From DATBRC01 sp036560485 (GTDB lineage: Bacteria > Pseudomonadota > Gammaproteobacteria > Burkholderiales > Burkholderiaceae_D): a stretch of 23,897 nucleotides of DNA. Below the pieces are notes generated by a model. The model had not been told where the DNA came from, ran no database searches, and was given only the letters and a program-made list of their open reading frames with translations. Both the position numbers and the translations under genes were made by a program. Every line of letters starts with the position of its first letter. Position 1 is the stretch's first letter. Below, piece after piece: positions 8,212-15,280 of the stretch. The DNA is taken from the NCBI GenBank assembly GCA_036560485.1, contig DATBRC010000072.1:1-23897 (forward strand), written 5' to 3'.

Positions 8212-8245
8212 AAAGAGAGCTGCGCTGAGACGCGCAGCCCTCTTT
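8212..8245. terminator. Terminator hairpin between convergent leuA and cupin gene
   Basis: AAAGAG-A-GCTGCGC (8212-8225), loop TGAGAC, GCGCAGC-C-CTCTTT (8232-8245): a 13-bp stem with a single mismatch, starting about ten bases after the leuA stop. The stem ends in A-rich and T-rich arms, so it could work for both leuA and the converging minus-strand cupin gene. Confidence 0.75.
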
Positions 8246-8306
8246 CGAAATGCATCATTGATGGTGCGTTTTTGTGCTGCGACTGCCAATCATCCAGAAA
8301 CACAGA

Positions 8307-8804
8307 TCACTTTTTAGCCGCACGCTGCGGATCATCATCAGGGTTGATATAGTTGATATCGAAAGGGCCTTGTCCGTGCACCTGCACTACGGTTGGCGCT
8401 TTCGAAAATGCATAGTGATGCGCTTTCGCAGGAAGATAATGATATCCGCCCGCTTTTAACGCATGAGCTTGCGCCGTGTCCATTTTGTCGCCCATTCCCA
8501 GGTAAAGTGTTCCGGAAATCACCGTCAGATTTTCAGCTTGCGTATGCCAATGCGGTGGAATCTTGTAGCCCGCAGGCGCCTTCAACCGAATAACGAACGG
8601 CCCTTCCTTGCCAGGATCTCCGGAAAGCACGGCGAGCTTTGCACCCTTCGGAAGACTGGGCGGCGCGTCACCCCATTTGATGTCAGCGGGATTGATGAAT
8701 ATCTGACCTGCCACCTCGCCTTCCGCCATTGCTGTAAACGGCAATAGCAACGGGATAAGAAGTGCAAGCATGCAAAATGAAGAAATTTTTGGAGACGCTT
8801 TCAT
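8307..8804 (-). CDS. Exported cupin-domain protein
   Basis: 165 residues with a clear Sec signal peptide (MKASPKISSF, hydrophobic core LALLIPLLLPF, likely cleavage after AMA at about 27), so periplasmic. The single cupin fold shows a first metal motif at residues 85-91 (HWHTQAE: His85, His87, Glu91) and the second-motif His at about 129-130 (AKAHHYAF). These are the expected three-His/one-Glu ligands of a metal cupin. The family covers many activities, and the substrate cannot be read from the sequence. The start ATG at 8804 is preceded by AAGGA at an eight-base spacing. It is convergent with leuA and separated from it by a shared hairpin. Confidence 0.85.
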   Translation of the reverse strand: MKASPKISSFCMLALLIPLLLPFTAMAEGEVAGQIFINPADIKWGDAPPSLPKGAKLAVLSGDPGKEGPFVIRLKAPAGYKIPPHWHTQAENLTVISGTLYLGMGDKMDTAQAHALKAGGYHYLPAKAHHYAFSKAPTVVQVHGQGPFDINYINPDDDPQRAAKK

Positions 8805-8930
8805 GATGACATCCTTTCATATAGGAATAATTTTCGATAAACGTACAAGGACACGTAAAGGCACTTCTGCACTATCTGCGTAATTCATCAGCAAAAATAT
8901 TTTGCGCTTGATGCCTGGAAGGAGTTTGAT

Positions 8931-9062
8931 ATGGGACAAGAATCACACGACCCGTGCTGTTCTGCATGTAACAGCAAAGCGCTATGGAAATACAGTGGAG
9001 CGGTAAGGGATAAAAATGCTTACGGCGAGAGAAAATTTATATGCGAAAGTAAAAATTTTTAG
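8931..9062 (+). CDS. Tiny Cys-rich protein
   Basis: 43-codon ORF, MGQESHDPCCSACNSKALWK then YSGAVRDKNAYGERKFICES and KNF. It is preceded by a very strong ribosome-binding site, GGAAGGAG (8917-8924), six bases before the ATG. CCSAC resembles the first half of a zinc-ribbon knuckle, and a single later Cys (FICES) could be part of the second. I do not recognise it. The strong translation signal in an otherwise gene-free 356-base gap is the main reason to believe it. It is divergent from the cupin gene and convergent with the serine hydrolase gene. Confidence 0.5.
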   Translation: MGQESHDPCCSACNSKALWKYSGAVRDKNAYGERKFICESKNF

Positions 9063-9130
9063 CAAGGCTGGTTCCGAAGATATTTTCAGGATTTGTACAG
9101 ACTCTTGAATAAGAATGCGGCTGATTTCAC

Positions 9131-9163
9131 TAGAGCAGTTTTAGTCTGGCTAAAACTGCTCTA
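9131..9163. repeat. Short collapsed palindrome of the GAGCAGTTTTAG family
   Basis: TAGAGCAGTTTTAG-TCTGG-CTAAAACTGCTCTA is a perfect 14-bp inverted repeat with a five-base loop. Its arms equal the outermost part of the element at 5780-5905, so it looks like an internally deleted version. It too is flanked by TA at both ends. It overlaps the last codon of the minus-strand serine hydrolase gene (stop TAG at 9161-9163) and could act as a 3' hairpin for it. Confidence 0.8.
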
Positions 9164-10738
9164 ATCTTTAGGCGCCTTTTGATTACCATAGATATACCAA
9201 CGATTTCCGTCTTTTATGAGTTGCATATCATTTGGCAATGGAAAAGTCCCGACGTCCGTATCAATTGATCCGTTGATATAGGCAAGATCGCCTTCTATAC
9301 GCAATGAACTAATCTTCCACTCAAAGCGTTTTGTATAAGGCAAGAACTTTTCGGAATAAATGGCGCGCAGCTTGTCGAGATTTTTTGCGGTACTGCTCAT
9401 GTATTGCGGATGATACTGGGCCATCACACCATCCAGGTCCTTCTTGACCCATGCTGCGGACATCTGATCAAAAACCTGTTTGATTTCGGGAGGAAGATTT
9501 ACGTCAGTCGCATTCTGGTAATGTCGTTCGACGCCGTTCCATAACGCATAGGATTCCGCACCGAGCGATTCTTTGCGTACCGATGCGTTCTTGGCTACTG
9601 CAGTTTGCACCATCACCAATCTCGACTCTGGATCGACATAGATTGTTTGACCATATACGCCGAGCAGCGCGAACTTGCGCGTGTCACTCGGGAGTATCCA
9701 GAACTGATAGCCGTATCCGAAAGATGACGTTGCATGCCCCGGTGCAAACGCATCAGGTTGTTTGCGCCAATCGGTTGCTTCCAATAGATAATTCTTGGGT
9801 AGGATCTGCTTACCGTTAAGCATGCCGTCGTTGGCAAGCAGCATACCCAAGCGGCCATAATCGCGAAGGATTGCATTGAAATTTCCGCCAGCCATCTCAT
9901 TGCCTTGCAAATCTATGGTCCACTTCGCATCAGCCTCTGCACCCATTGGTTTCCATATTTTGGCATCGACATATTCCGACAAACTGAATCCCGTAGCGTG
10001 CTTGATAACGAGCCCGAGAATGTAGGTCTGGCTTGTGGCGTAATGAAACTGATCCCCTTCTTTTGTGTCGCGTTCGTTGAATGCGCAAATCGCTTTGGCA
10101 AGACTGTCGGTGAACCATATCTTGATAAACTTCGTCAGATCATCATGTCCGCTGTAATCTTCTACAAACTTAATCCCTGACGACATCCGCAAAAGATTAC
10201 GCAAACTGGTTTCGCCATACGCACATCCTGCTAGTTCCGGAACGTATTTTGAAACCTTGTCATCCAGCGAGTTGATCTTCCCTTCCTCCAACGCAAAACC
10301 AACTGCCAGGCTCGTAATCGACTTGGCCATTGAATGCGACACGAACCGGTCTGTCGGCTTGCGATCATATTGATAGCGCTCAAGTTGTATTTCTCCATCC
10401 TTGATAATCAGAAGACCGGTGATCCGCTGATGCTGAAGAAAATCATCCACCGAATAAGATTGTCCTTGGAATGTGTACCGTATATCCGGAGTAGCCGCTA
10501 CGCGTTTTAAACCAGCAGGCATGTCGGATTTTTCAAGGGTATGAAATGGCAGAATCTTGTCCACATTGGAAAACGACCCAACCCGAACACTCTCATCATA
10601 GAACCATGTTTTAGGCGTGCCGATTGGGTAGCCCTGCGCCTTTCCGAGCAACTCTTCATCCGGAGCTGCAAGCGCGATATTTGCAAAAAGAAGAACCGCG
10701 ATGGATGCTGCATACATTGAGAGAGCGAATCGTTTCAT
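9161..10738 (-). CDS. Exported serine hydrolase (beta-lactamase/NylB-like) with C-terminal NTF2-like domain
   Basis: 525 residues with a signal peptide (cleavage after IALA, residue 24). Residues about 95-400 are a serine beta-lactamase/penicillin-binding-fold hydrolase. The SxxK motif is S136-M-A-K139 (SHSMAKSITS), the Tyr motif is Y233-A-T, and GVYGQ at 360-364 stands where the HxG/KTG-like strand is expected. The nearest family look is 6-aminohexanoate-dimer hydrolase/class C-like esterases rather than true lactamases. Residues about 418-525 (FDQMSAAWVKKDLDGVMAQY ... WYIYGNQKAPKD) look like an NTF2/SnoaL-type cone, an unusual tail for this enzyme. The substrate is unknown. The stop codon comes from the hairpin repeat at 9131-9163. 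The start at 10738 fits the signal peptide but has a weak Shine-Dalgarno. Confidence 0.85.
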   Translation of the reverse strand: MKRFALSMYAASIAVLLFANIALAAPDEELLGKAQGYPIGTPKTWFYDESVRVGSFSNVDKILPFHTLEKSDMPAGLKRVAATPDIRYTFQGQSYSVDDFLQHQRITGLLIIKDGEIQLERYQYDRKPTDRFVSHSMAKSITSLAVGFALEEGKINSLDDKVSKYVPELAGCAYGETSLRNLLRMSSGIKFVEDYSGHDDLTKFIKIWFTDSLAKAICAFNERDTKEGDQFHYATSQTYILGLVIKHATGFSLSEYVDAKIWKPMGAEADAKWTIDLQGNEMAGGNFNAILRDYGRLGMLLANDGMLNGKQILPKNYLLEATDWRKQPDAFAPGHATSSFGYGYQFWILPSDTRKFALLGVYGQTIYVDPESRLVMVQTAVAKNASVRKESLGAESYALWNGVERHYQNATDVNLPPEIKQVFDQMSAAWVKKDLDGVMAQYHPQYMSSTAKNLDKLRAIYSEKFLPYTKRFEWKISSLRIEGDLAYINGSIDTDVGTFPLPNDMQLIKDGNRWYIYGNQKAPKD

Positions 10739-11015
10739 GGGAATTCAGCTTTAAGGTTTTATTTAAGGGAGCCAAAATTAAAACAACCAATCGATCCATC
10801 TCCGCAAGATCGCCCTGCCAATGTCAATTTGTGATGAGGCCATCGACGCCGAAGAATGCAGACAGCGTACGCCCTGACGTTACGTTAGGGTCAAGTACAG
10901 AAGCGAACATTTTTATGAAATGTGACACTGACACGGCAAGCACACTAAGAGCGTCTAACACAATGCCACTGGCTAGGCGCAACGACACAAAATGAACTAT
11001 TGCTTTATAAGGTTC

Positions 11016-11489
11016 TCATGCTTTAGATGGCAACCCGCGTACGCTGATTTGTCCATTGTTTTCCAGAACAGCAAAGTGGACATGCTCAATACATGCTACG
11101 CCGGCTTGCCTGAGTGCCGCATCCAGTTCATGCTGTGTGACTTTTTCCTTGTGCATGACATCGGCGTATAAATGGCCATTATGAATCAATATTTGAGGGC
11201 GTCCTTCAACCAATCCGGCAATGCGTTTGCTTCGATAAGTAATATAACCAAGCGTATAGTTCGCAGCGACCAGCGAAATTGCGGAGATGAATCCGCCGAT
11301 CAGAGAATTATCGCCGCCATTGATTGAGTTTTGAACAGCATTACTCAGAACAAGCAATAGAACAAGATCGAATGGAGCAAGCTGCCCGACTTGTCGCTTT
11401 CCCGTAATGCGCAATAAGACGATCATGAATACATATGTTGCGACCGCACGAAGTATAAGTTCCCACCAGCCAACAGTTAAATTGAACAT
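11016..11489 (-). CDS. DUF421/YetF-family membrane protein
   Basis: 157 residues. Three hydrophobic stretches (about 8-27, 38-56 and 62-82) are followed by a cytoplasmic alpha/beta domain. The conserved signature LLRITGKRQVGQLAPFDLVL and LSNAVQN...GGDNSLIGG, then GRPQILIHNGHL and a late VHFAVLENNGQISV, is typical of DUF421 (Bacillus YetF-like) proteins, though members are often longer (about 200 residues). The biochemical role is unknown. The ATG at 11489 has a GGGGG Shine-Dalgarno-like stretch five bases upstream. It is transcribed alone. Confidence 0.85.
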   Translation of the reverse strand: MFNLTVGWWELILRAVATYVFMIVLLRITGKRQVGQLAPFDLVLLLVLSNAVQNSINGGDNSLIGGFISAISLVAANYTLGYITYRSKRIAGLVEGRPQILIHNGHLYADVMHKEKVTQHELDAALRQAGVACIEHVHFAVLENNGQISVRGLPSKA

Positions 11490-11735
11490 AATGCCCCCAA
11501 TATTTTATGATCCATCATGAGATGGAGTGATAGAGCGCAGATTGAACAAAACCACGCCAGCGCCGGCAAGATGGCTTTCAGCCACCGCTACAATACTACA
11601 AAAAATTACTCCATTTGCGGTTTGATATTCGCGGGGGAAATATGTTGTATGGAAAATTAAAATTGGACGTCGTGCTCAGTGGCACATATATTGGTATGAG
11701 ATGATGATAGTTAATCCGTTGAATCGGAGTACCCA

Positions 11736-11978
11736 ATGATTAATTCCACTAACGGCTTACCCAAAGATTTTCTGCATAAGACGCGTCAATATATATCCAG
11801 TAGCAGCCAAATAAACAAATTTGTGATGGCACGCGAATCGCAAGATCGGCGTAAAGGAACGGACAGCGCTTTACCTTACATTACCGAAGAAGGATTGGTC
11901 ATGGTAGATCGTCGCGAGAACATTGAGCGTCGCACAGTACAACGCCTGCATCAACACTGTGAATCGTTGCGTCATTAA
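11736..11978 (+). CDS. Small hypothetical protein
   Basis: 80 residues, charged and soluble: MINSTNGLPKDFLHKTRQYI ... MARESQDRRKGTDSA ... VDRRENIERRTVQRLHQHCE. CGGAG lies six bases before the ATG. There is no signal peptide or membrane span. The DRRENIERR segment is strongly charged and probably helical. I do not recognise the family. A perfect hairpin at 12042-12066 about 65 bases downstream may end its transcript. Confidence 0.6.
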   Translation: MINSTNGLPKDFLHKTRQYISSSSQINKFVMARESQDRRKGTDSALPYITEEGLVMVDRRENIERRTVQRLHQHCESLRH

Positions 11979-12041
11979 GAACCTATCTCGGTGTCGCCTG
12001 GTTTAAAAAAATCTAACGGTTTAATTGTAGTAATCGCGATC

Positions 12042-12066
12042 TGATCTGACAGGATGTGTCAGATCA
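12042..12066. terminator. Perfect hairpin between convergent genes
   Basis: TGATCTGACA-GGATG-TGTCAGATCA is a ten-bp perfect inverted repeat with a five-base loop, sitting between the plus-strand gene ending at 11978 and the minus-strand gene ending at 12117. It lacks a clear T-run. A bidirectional terminator or a protein-binding palindrome are both possible. Confidence 0.5.
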
Positions 12067-12116
12067 AGTCACAACTCGTACACTTTACGCACAATCAAGG
12101 TTGCGCTATTTTGCGA

Positions 12117-12599
12117 TCAAGCCTTGTCAACAAGGCGGATCGCCGGAAGCTCAATACGCTGACGCGAAATCTTTTCCGTCGGCGCGATGACTTCGGCAAC
12201 GCCTGTCACTACTTTCTCTTGATTCTGGTTGGTCACTGTGCAATCGAGTTTCAGTCGATGTTTTTCGTCTTGCATTTCTGCGACTTGCACGGTGACTGTC
12301 ACTGTATCGCCCACGCCGACTGGACGAACAAAGCGCAGCGATTGATTCAGGTAGATGGTGCCTGGCCCCGGCAACATGGTGCCCAGTACGGTGGAAATTA
12401 AATTGCCGCTCCACATTCCATGCGCAATCACTTTTTTGAATTTGCTAGTGGCGGCGTACTCGGGATCAACGTGCGCAGGATTCACATCGCCCGACATGAT
12501 GGCAAACAGCTTGATATCTTCTTCAGTTAAGGTGCGGCTCAGGCTGGCGCTGTCGCCGATTTTCAGTTCATTGTATGGTCGGTTTTCAATAATGCTCAA
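12117..12599 (-). CDS. MaoC-like (R)-specific enoyl-CoA hydratase
   Basis: 160-residue hotdog-fold protein with the hydratase-2 motif: MSGDVNPAHVDPEYA carries catalytic Asp38 and His43, with N40-P41 between them, and AHGMWSGNL follows at 59-67. Such enzymes hydrate trans-2-enoyl-CoA to (R)-3-hydroxyacyl-CoA, linking beta-oxidation to polyhydroxyalkanoate synthesis (PhaJ-like). The sequence also resembles the MaoC half found fused to phosphate acetyl/butyryltransferases, so the exact substrate is open. The start codon is TTG (bases 12597-12599 read CAA on the plus strand), chosen because AAGGGGAAG lies just upstream and no in-frame ATG fits. No co-transcribed neighbour is evident. Confidence 0.85.
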   Translation of the reverse strand: MSIIENRPYNELKIGDSASLSRTLTEEDIKLFAIMSGDVNPAHVDPEYAATSKFKKVIAHGMWSGNLISTVLGTMLPGPGTIYLNQSLRFVRPVGVGDTVTVTVQVAEMQDEKHRLKLDCTVTNQNQEKVVTGVAEVIAPTEKISRQRIELPAIRLVDKA

Positions 12600-13030
12600 A
12601 TTCTTCCCCTTGAATAAAATGGTGAGCGTCTAATCGAATGTCTTTGGCAACGCGCATTGACGAAGACATTTGGTTGGACACTCCGTGAGGAGTTTAACTC
12701 AGATGTGACTGCGGCCATTAATATATTCGACATTGCCGGTCAGTATGCCAACCACTTTTACAGTGTCGTCGCAATCGCGAACTGCTTCACTGTCTTGTAA
12801 TTGTATTTCAGTGTTTGCCACAGATGCTTCACCTGAGTCGCCAAGATGGCGCTAGAAGGGTAAAATTTTGAAGCTTTAAAAGCGTTGATATGAATTAGGT
12901 TGATTCACATCAAAATAATTATGCAAATTACCTTTGCAAGGTTTTTGTAATCCGGGTGTTTAACAAGATATCGACTGCACGATGTGTCCCAGTCACTAGA
13001 GGCATTGAAAGCGCGTTTTATAAGGAATGC
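12600..13030. other. Intergenic region upstream of the UPF0016 gene
   Basis: About 430 bases between divergent genes. Apart from the FNR-type box at 12900-12913 and weak promoter-like hexamers after it, I see no gene or repeat. In-frame codons from 12956 to 13030 precede the chosen start of the transporter gene but do not look like coding sequence. Confidence 0.6.
12900..12913 (+). promoter_or_regulatory. FNR/Anr-type operator upstream of the GDT1/UPF0016 gene
   Basis: TTGATTCACATCAA is a perfect match to the FNR/Anr consensus TTGAT-N4-ATCAA, 118 bases upstream of the ATG at 13031. Candidate downstream hexamers are TTGCAA (12934-12939) and TTTAAC (12959-12964), or TGTAAT (12946-12951), none of them strong. 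It suggests control by low oxygen. Confidence 0.65.
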
Positions 13031-13606
13031 ATGGAAGCTCTATTTATCTCGATTGGCGTCGTCGCATTGGCAGAAATCGGTGACAAAACCCAATTATTGG
13101 CATTCATCCTTGCAGCACGCTTTAAACGTCCGCTGCCGATCATTGCCGGCATACTGTGCGCCACCATCGTCAATCACGGGTTGGCCGGTGCACTCGGCGC
13201 ATGGATCACCTCGGCGGTTAGCCCTGATGTGATGCGTTGGGTCCTCGGGCTGTCGTTTATTGCAATGGCAGTCTGGACACTAATCCCCGACAAGATTGAA
13301 GAGGAAGAGACACAGGTTGCCAACCGGTTCGGCGTATTTGGCGCAACGCTGATTACATTCTTTCTGGCCGAGATGGGCGATAAAACACAATTGGCGACCG
13401 TCGCATTGGCCGCGCATTACAACGCGCCGTTGAGGGTGGTGATCGGCACCACCTTGGGGATGCTGATCGCGGATGTGCCTGCGGTATTTGTGGGGAACAA
13501 GTTCGCGCAGAAGATTCCGATGAAACTGGTACACTCGATTGCAGCAGGGATCTTTGCGGTGATGGGGGTGTTGATGTTGTTGCGGGTTGAGAGACTTTTT
13601 TCTTGA
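13031..13606 (+). CDS. GDT1/UPF0016 family cation (probable Mn2+) transporter
   Basis: 191-residue inner-membrane protein with about six spans arranged as two homologous halves. Each half carries the family signature E-x-G-D-K-T: AEIGDKTQ (Glu15) and AEMGDKTQ (Glu114), separated by an acidic cytoplasmic loop (DKIEEEETQ). The family includes yeast Gdt1, human TMEM165 and bacterial MneA, which move Mn2+ or Ca2+; Mn2+ export is the likely role in bacteria. I chose ATG 13031 because TAAGGA lies just upstream and the first span begins at once. An upstream in-frame start at 12956 would add 25 residues with no family likeness. An FNR-type box at 12900 suggests oxygen-responsive control. Confidence 0.88.
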   Translation: MEALFISIGVVALAEIGDKTQLLAFILAARFKRPLPIIAGILCATIVNHGLAGALGAWITSAVSPDVMRWVLGLSFIAMAVWTLIPDKIEEEETQVANRFGVFGATLITFFLAEMGDKTQLATVALAAHYNAPLRVVIGTTLGMLIADVPAVFVGNKFAQKIPMKLVHSIAAGIFAVMGVLMLLRVERLFS

Positions 13607-13735
13607 TAGTTCCTGCATGCAACGCAATACGGACATAAAAATGATGCAAAACAAAATTCGGCGTGGTTCAATAAGGAAGATTTTATTGGCCAACTCGGCT
13701 ATGTAAAGAACATATCGAAACATCGGAGAGTCAAT

Positions 13736-13834
13736 ATGCATGCGAATTTACAGCGGGACTCCTTGGCAGAATATACGACAGGCCGTGGTGTTATGCATCA
13801 CGCGATGTCGTATACAACGCGTCGGGCATCATGA
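13736..13834 (+). CDS. Possible upstream small ORF coupled to the next gene
   Basis: 32 codons, MHANLQRDSLAEYTTGRGVM then HHAMSYTTRRAS. GGAGAG lies five bases before its ATG. Its TGA overlaps the next gene's ATG as ATGA (13831-13834). The next gene has no Shine-Dalgarno of its own, so this ORF may deliver ribosomes to it. The peptide itself is unrecognised and could be non-functional. Confidence 0.35.
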   Translation: MHANLQRDSLAEYTTGRGVMHHAMSYTTRRAS

Positions 13835-14139
13835 GCCAATCCGAGATTTCGCAAACAACGACATTATGTGATGAGCATGGTCGCCTCAAATATGCCTTTA
13901 TTTGTCGTCACTTGCGACGAGGGAAAAAGCGGGGGTTTTTCGCAATGATTGATGACACCGATCCTTCAACGAAGCAGGGACAGTGCTTCCGTTGTGGCAT
14001 GGTGTCGCTGGTCATTGGTTCCATTCCCTTCATAGGCTATCGGCTTTGGGTCTGGTATTCACGACCTGAACTTGTTTGCTCTGAGTGCTTTGATCAAATT
14101 CGTTTAAAAAATGCCCGCGGAACCAAAATGGAGTTCTAG
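13831..14139 (+). CDS. Small Cys/His-rich, probably zinc-binding protein
   Basis: 102 residues with paired ligand motifs: C13-x2-H16, C25-x-H27, C52-x2-C55 (CFRCG) and C83-x2-C86 (CSEC). This is enough for two zinc sites. A hydrophobic stretch at 57-76 (MVSLVIGSIPFIGYRLWVWY) between the Cys pairs could be a membrane anchor or a buried strand pair. I do not recognise the family. The ATG at 13831 lacks a clear ribosome-binding site but overlaps the stop of the small ORF at 13736. REP-like repeats begin two bases after its stop. Confidence 0.6.
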   Translation: MSQSEISQTTTLCDEHGRLKYAFICRHLRRGKKRGFFAMIDDTDPSTKQGQCFRCGMVSLVIGSIPFIGYRLWVWYSRPELVCSECFDQIRLKNARGTKMEF

Positions 14140-14141
14140 CA

Positions 14142-14231
14142 CGTAGGTCGGAAAAGCACAGCGCCTTCCGACACATTGCTGCCGGTCGAAAATCTCAATC
14201 GTCGGAAGGCGCTGCGCTTTTCCGGCCTACG
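14142..14231. repeat. REP-like inverted repeat A
   Basis: Arms 14142-14172 (CGTAGGTCGGAAAAGCACAG continuing CGCCTTCCGAC) and 14201-14231 are inverted copies with two mismatches in 31 bases, both compatible with G-U pairs in RNA. They flank a 28-base spacer. It begins two bases after the stop of the preceding gene and may also act as its terminator. Sequences of this GTAGGTCGGAAAAGCGCAGCG type are dispersed in many proteobacterial genomes. Confidence 0.85.
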
Positions 14232-14284
14232 GTATTTGTTCATTCCTTGCGTTCACCAACTTCTAAATCAATTAACTCAGTCTC

Positions 14285-14421
14285 GTAGGGTGGGCAGGTT
14301 TTTGTGCCCACGCTGCATCAAATAAATTCAATACAACCACAATGCCTATTGTTGCTCTACTCTTCAAACAAATAATTTATGATGACATTACCGCGTGGGC
14401 ACAAAAACCTGCCCACCCTAC
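14285..14421. repeat. REP-like inverted repeat B
   Basis: Arms 14285-14312 (GTAGGGTGGGCAGGTTTTTG continuing TGCCCACG) and 14394-14421 are perfect 28-base inverted copies around an 81-base AT-rich spacer. It belongs to a different sequence family from repeat A but follows it within 53 bases. The right arm ends 12 bases before the start codon of the next small gene. Confidence 0.85.
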
Positions 14422-14433
14422 CTAACTAAAAAA

Positions 14434-14652
14434 ATGCGCAAAGCCCTCGCCATCATTACTGTGTGCGTTGCAGCTATCCTCACATTTTCTCTCTGGCCTG
14501 TATGCGTTCCGCTTACAGCCAATGAAGTCGCGTCCTTTCAACCGCCAATCGATCAGCGAACAGACACAGATTTCTATCTACAGGTCTTCCAGAAAAAAGA
14601 TGGTCAATGGTGTCAATGCAAGACGAGAATTTCGAGAGCAATGTTCTTTTGA
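14434..14652 (+). CDS. Small exported or membrane-anchored hypothetical protein
   Basis: 72 residues beginning MRKALAIITVCVAAILTFSL, a signal peptide or anchor, then a short soluble tail (PIDQRTDTDFYLQVFQKKDG, QWCQCKTRISRAMFF). I chose ATG 14434 because the in-frame codons before it belong to the repeat arm. There is no evident Shine-Dalgarno. I do not recognise it; the short, Cys-containing tail may mean that it is a shortened remnant of a longer gene. Confidence 0.45.
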   Translation: MRKALAIITVCVAAILTFSLWPVCVPLTANEVASFQPPIDQRTDTDFYLQVFQKKDGQWCQCKTRISRAMFF

Positions 14653-14716
14653 GGCGCATCGCAACAATCGCTATAATTTGTCCATCTTTTCCACCCTACT
14701 TAACCAGGATGAAAAC

Positions 14717-15133
14717 ATGAAAAAGTCAGACGCGAGCCAAAGCCAGCCGGCATCAGAACTCATCTCGAAAAGAATCGCCGAACTCGGAGGCTGGCGCGGG
14801 GAAACCCTCGGCAGAATACGCAAGCTCATCAAGGAAGCAGACCCGGACGTCGTCGAAGAGTGGAAGTGGGATGTTCCAGTTTGGTCGCACGACGGCATCA
14901 TCTGCACCGGCGAATCCTACAAGAGTGTCGTGAAACTTACCTTCCTCAAGGGCGCATCGCTGAAGGATCCGAAACATCTGTTCAACTCGAGTCTCGATGG
15001 AAACGTACGCCGCGCGATCGACATTCGCGAAGGTGAAAAAATGGACGAATCCGCTTTCAAGACGCTCATTCATCAAGCGGTCACCCTCAACGGTTCCGGC
15101 AAGTTGAAACCTGCGAAGAAAGCAAAACCCTAA
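14717..15133 (+). CDS. DUF1801 family protein
   Basis: 138 residues, soluble. Residues about 15-125 carry the DUF1801 (YdhG-like fold) pattern: ELGGWRGETLGRIRKLIKEA, DVVEEWKWDVPVW, a small strand with GIICTGESYKSVVKLTFLKG, then KHLFNSSLDGNVRRAIDIRE. The function of the family is not established. The C-terminus is Lys-rich (KLKPAKKAKP). The ATG at 14717 has an AGGA seven bases upstream. Upstream in-frame codons belong to the previous gene's region. A hairpin at 15157-15179 follows. Confidence 0.85.
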   Translation: MKKSDASQSQPASELISKRIAELGGWRGETLGRIRKLIKEADPDVVEEWKWDVPVWSHDGIICTGESYKSVVKLTFLKGASLKDPKHLFNSSLDGNVRRAIDIREGEKMDESAFKTLIHQAVTLNGSGKLKPAKKAKP

Positions 15134-15156
15134 GGGATGCTGTCCCTGCGTAACGT

Positions 15157-15179
15157 GTCCGCCAGCACGCTGGTCGGAC
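15157..15179 (+). terminator. Terminator-like hairpin after the DUF1801 gene
   Basis: GTCCGCCAGC-AC-GCTGG-T-CGGAC forms a ten-bp GC-rich stem with a one-base bulge, 24 bases after the stop. A run of five T begins about nine bases downstream, so it is not ideally placed. Confidence 0.5.
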
Positions 15180-15280
15180 GGCGATGCGTTTTTCCGTTCT
15201 ACTTTTTATCTATTCCCTTCGGTCGATCATTATCCTGCAAAATCCGCAACCCCAGGCCAGCCAGGTCATCAAATTGCCAG

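Noticed and set aside
9161..10738. Identification as an antibiotic-inactivating beta-lactamase
   Set aside because: The fold motifs are shared by many esterases and amidases. The third motif is not a clear KTG and the tail is atypical, so resistance cannot be claimed.
10739..11015. Search for a gene or repeat in this gap
   Set aside because: Only a plus-strand frame overlapping the hydrolase start was open. It has no ribosome-binding site or family likeness, and I saw no repeat.
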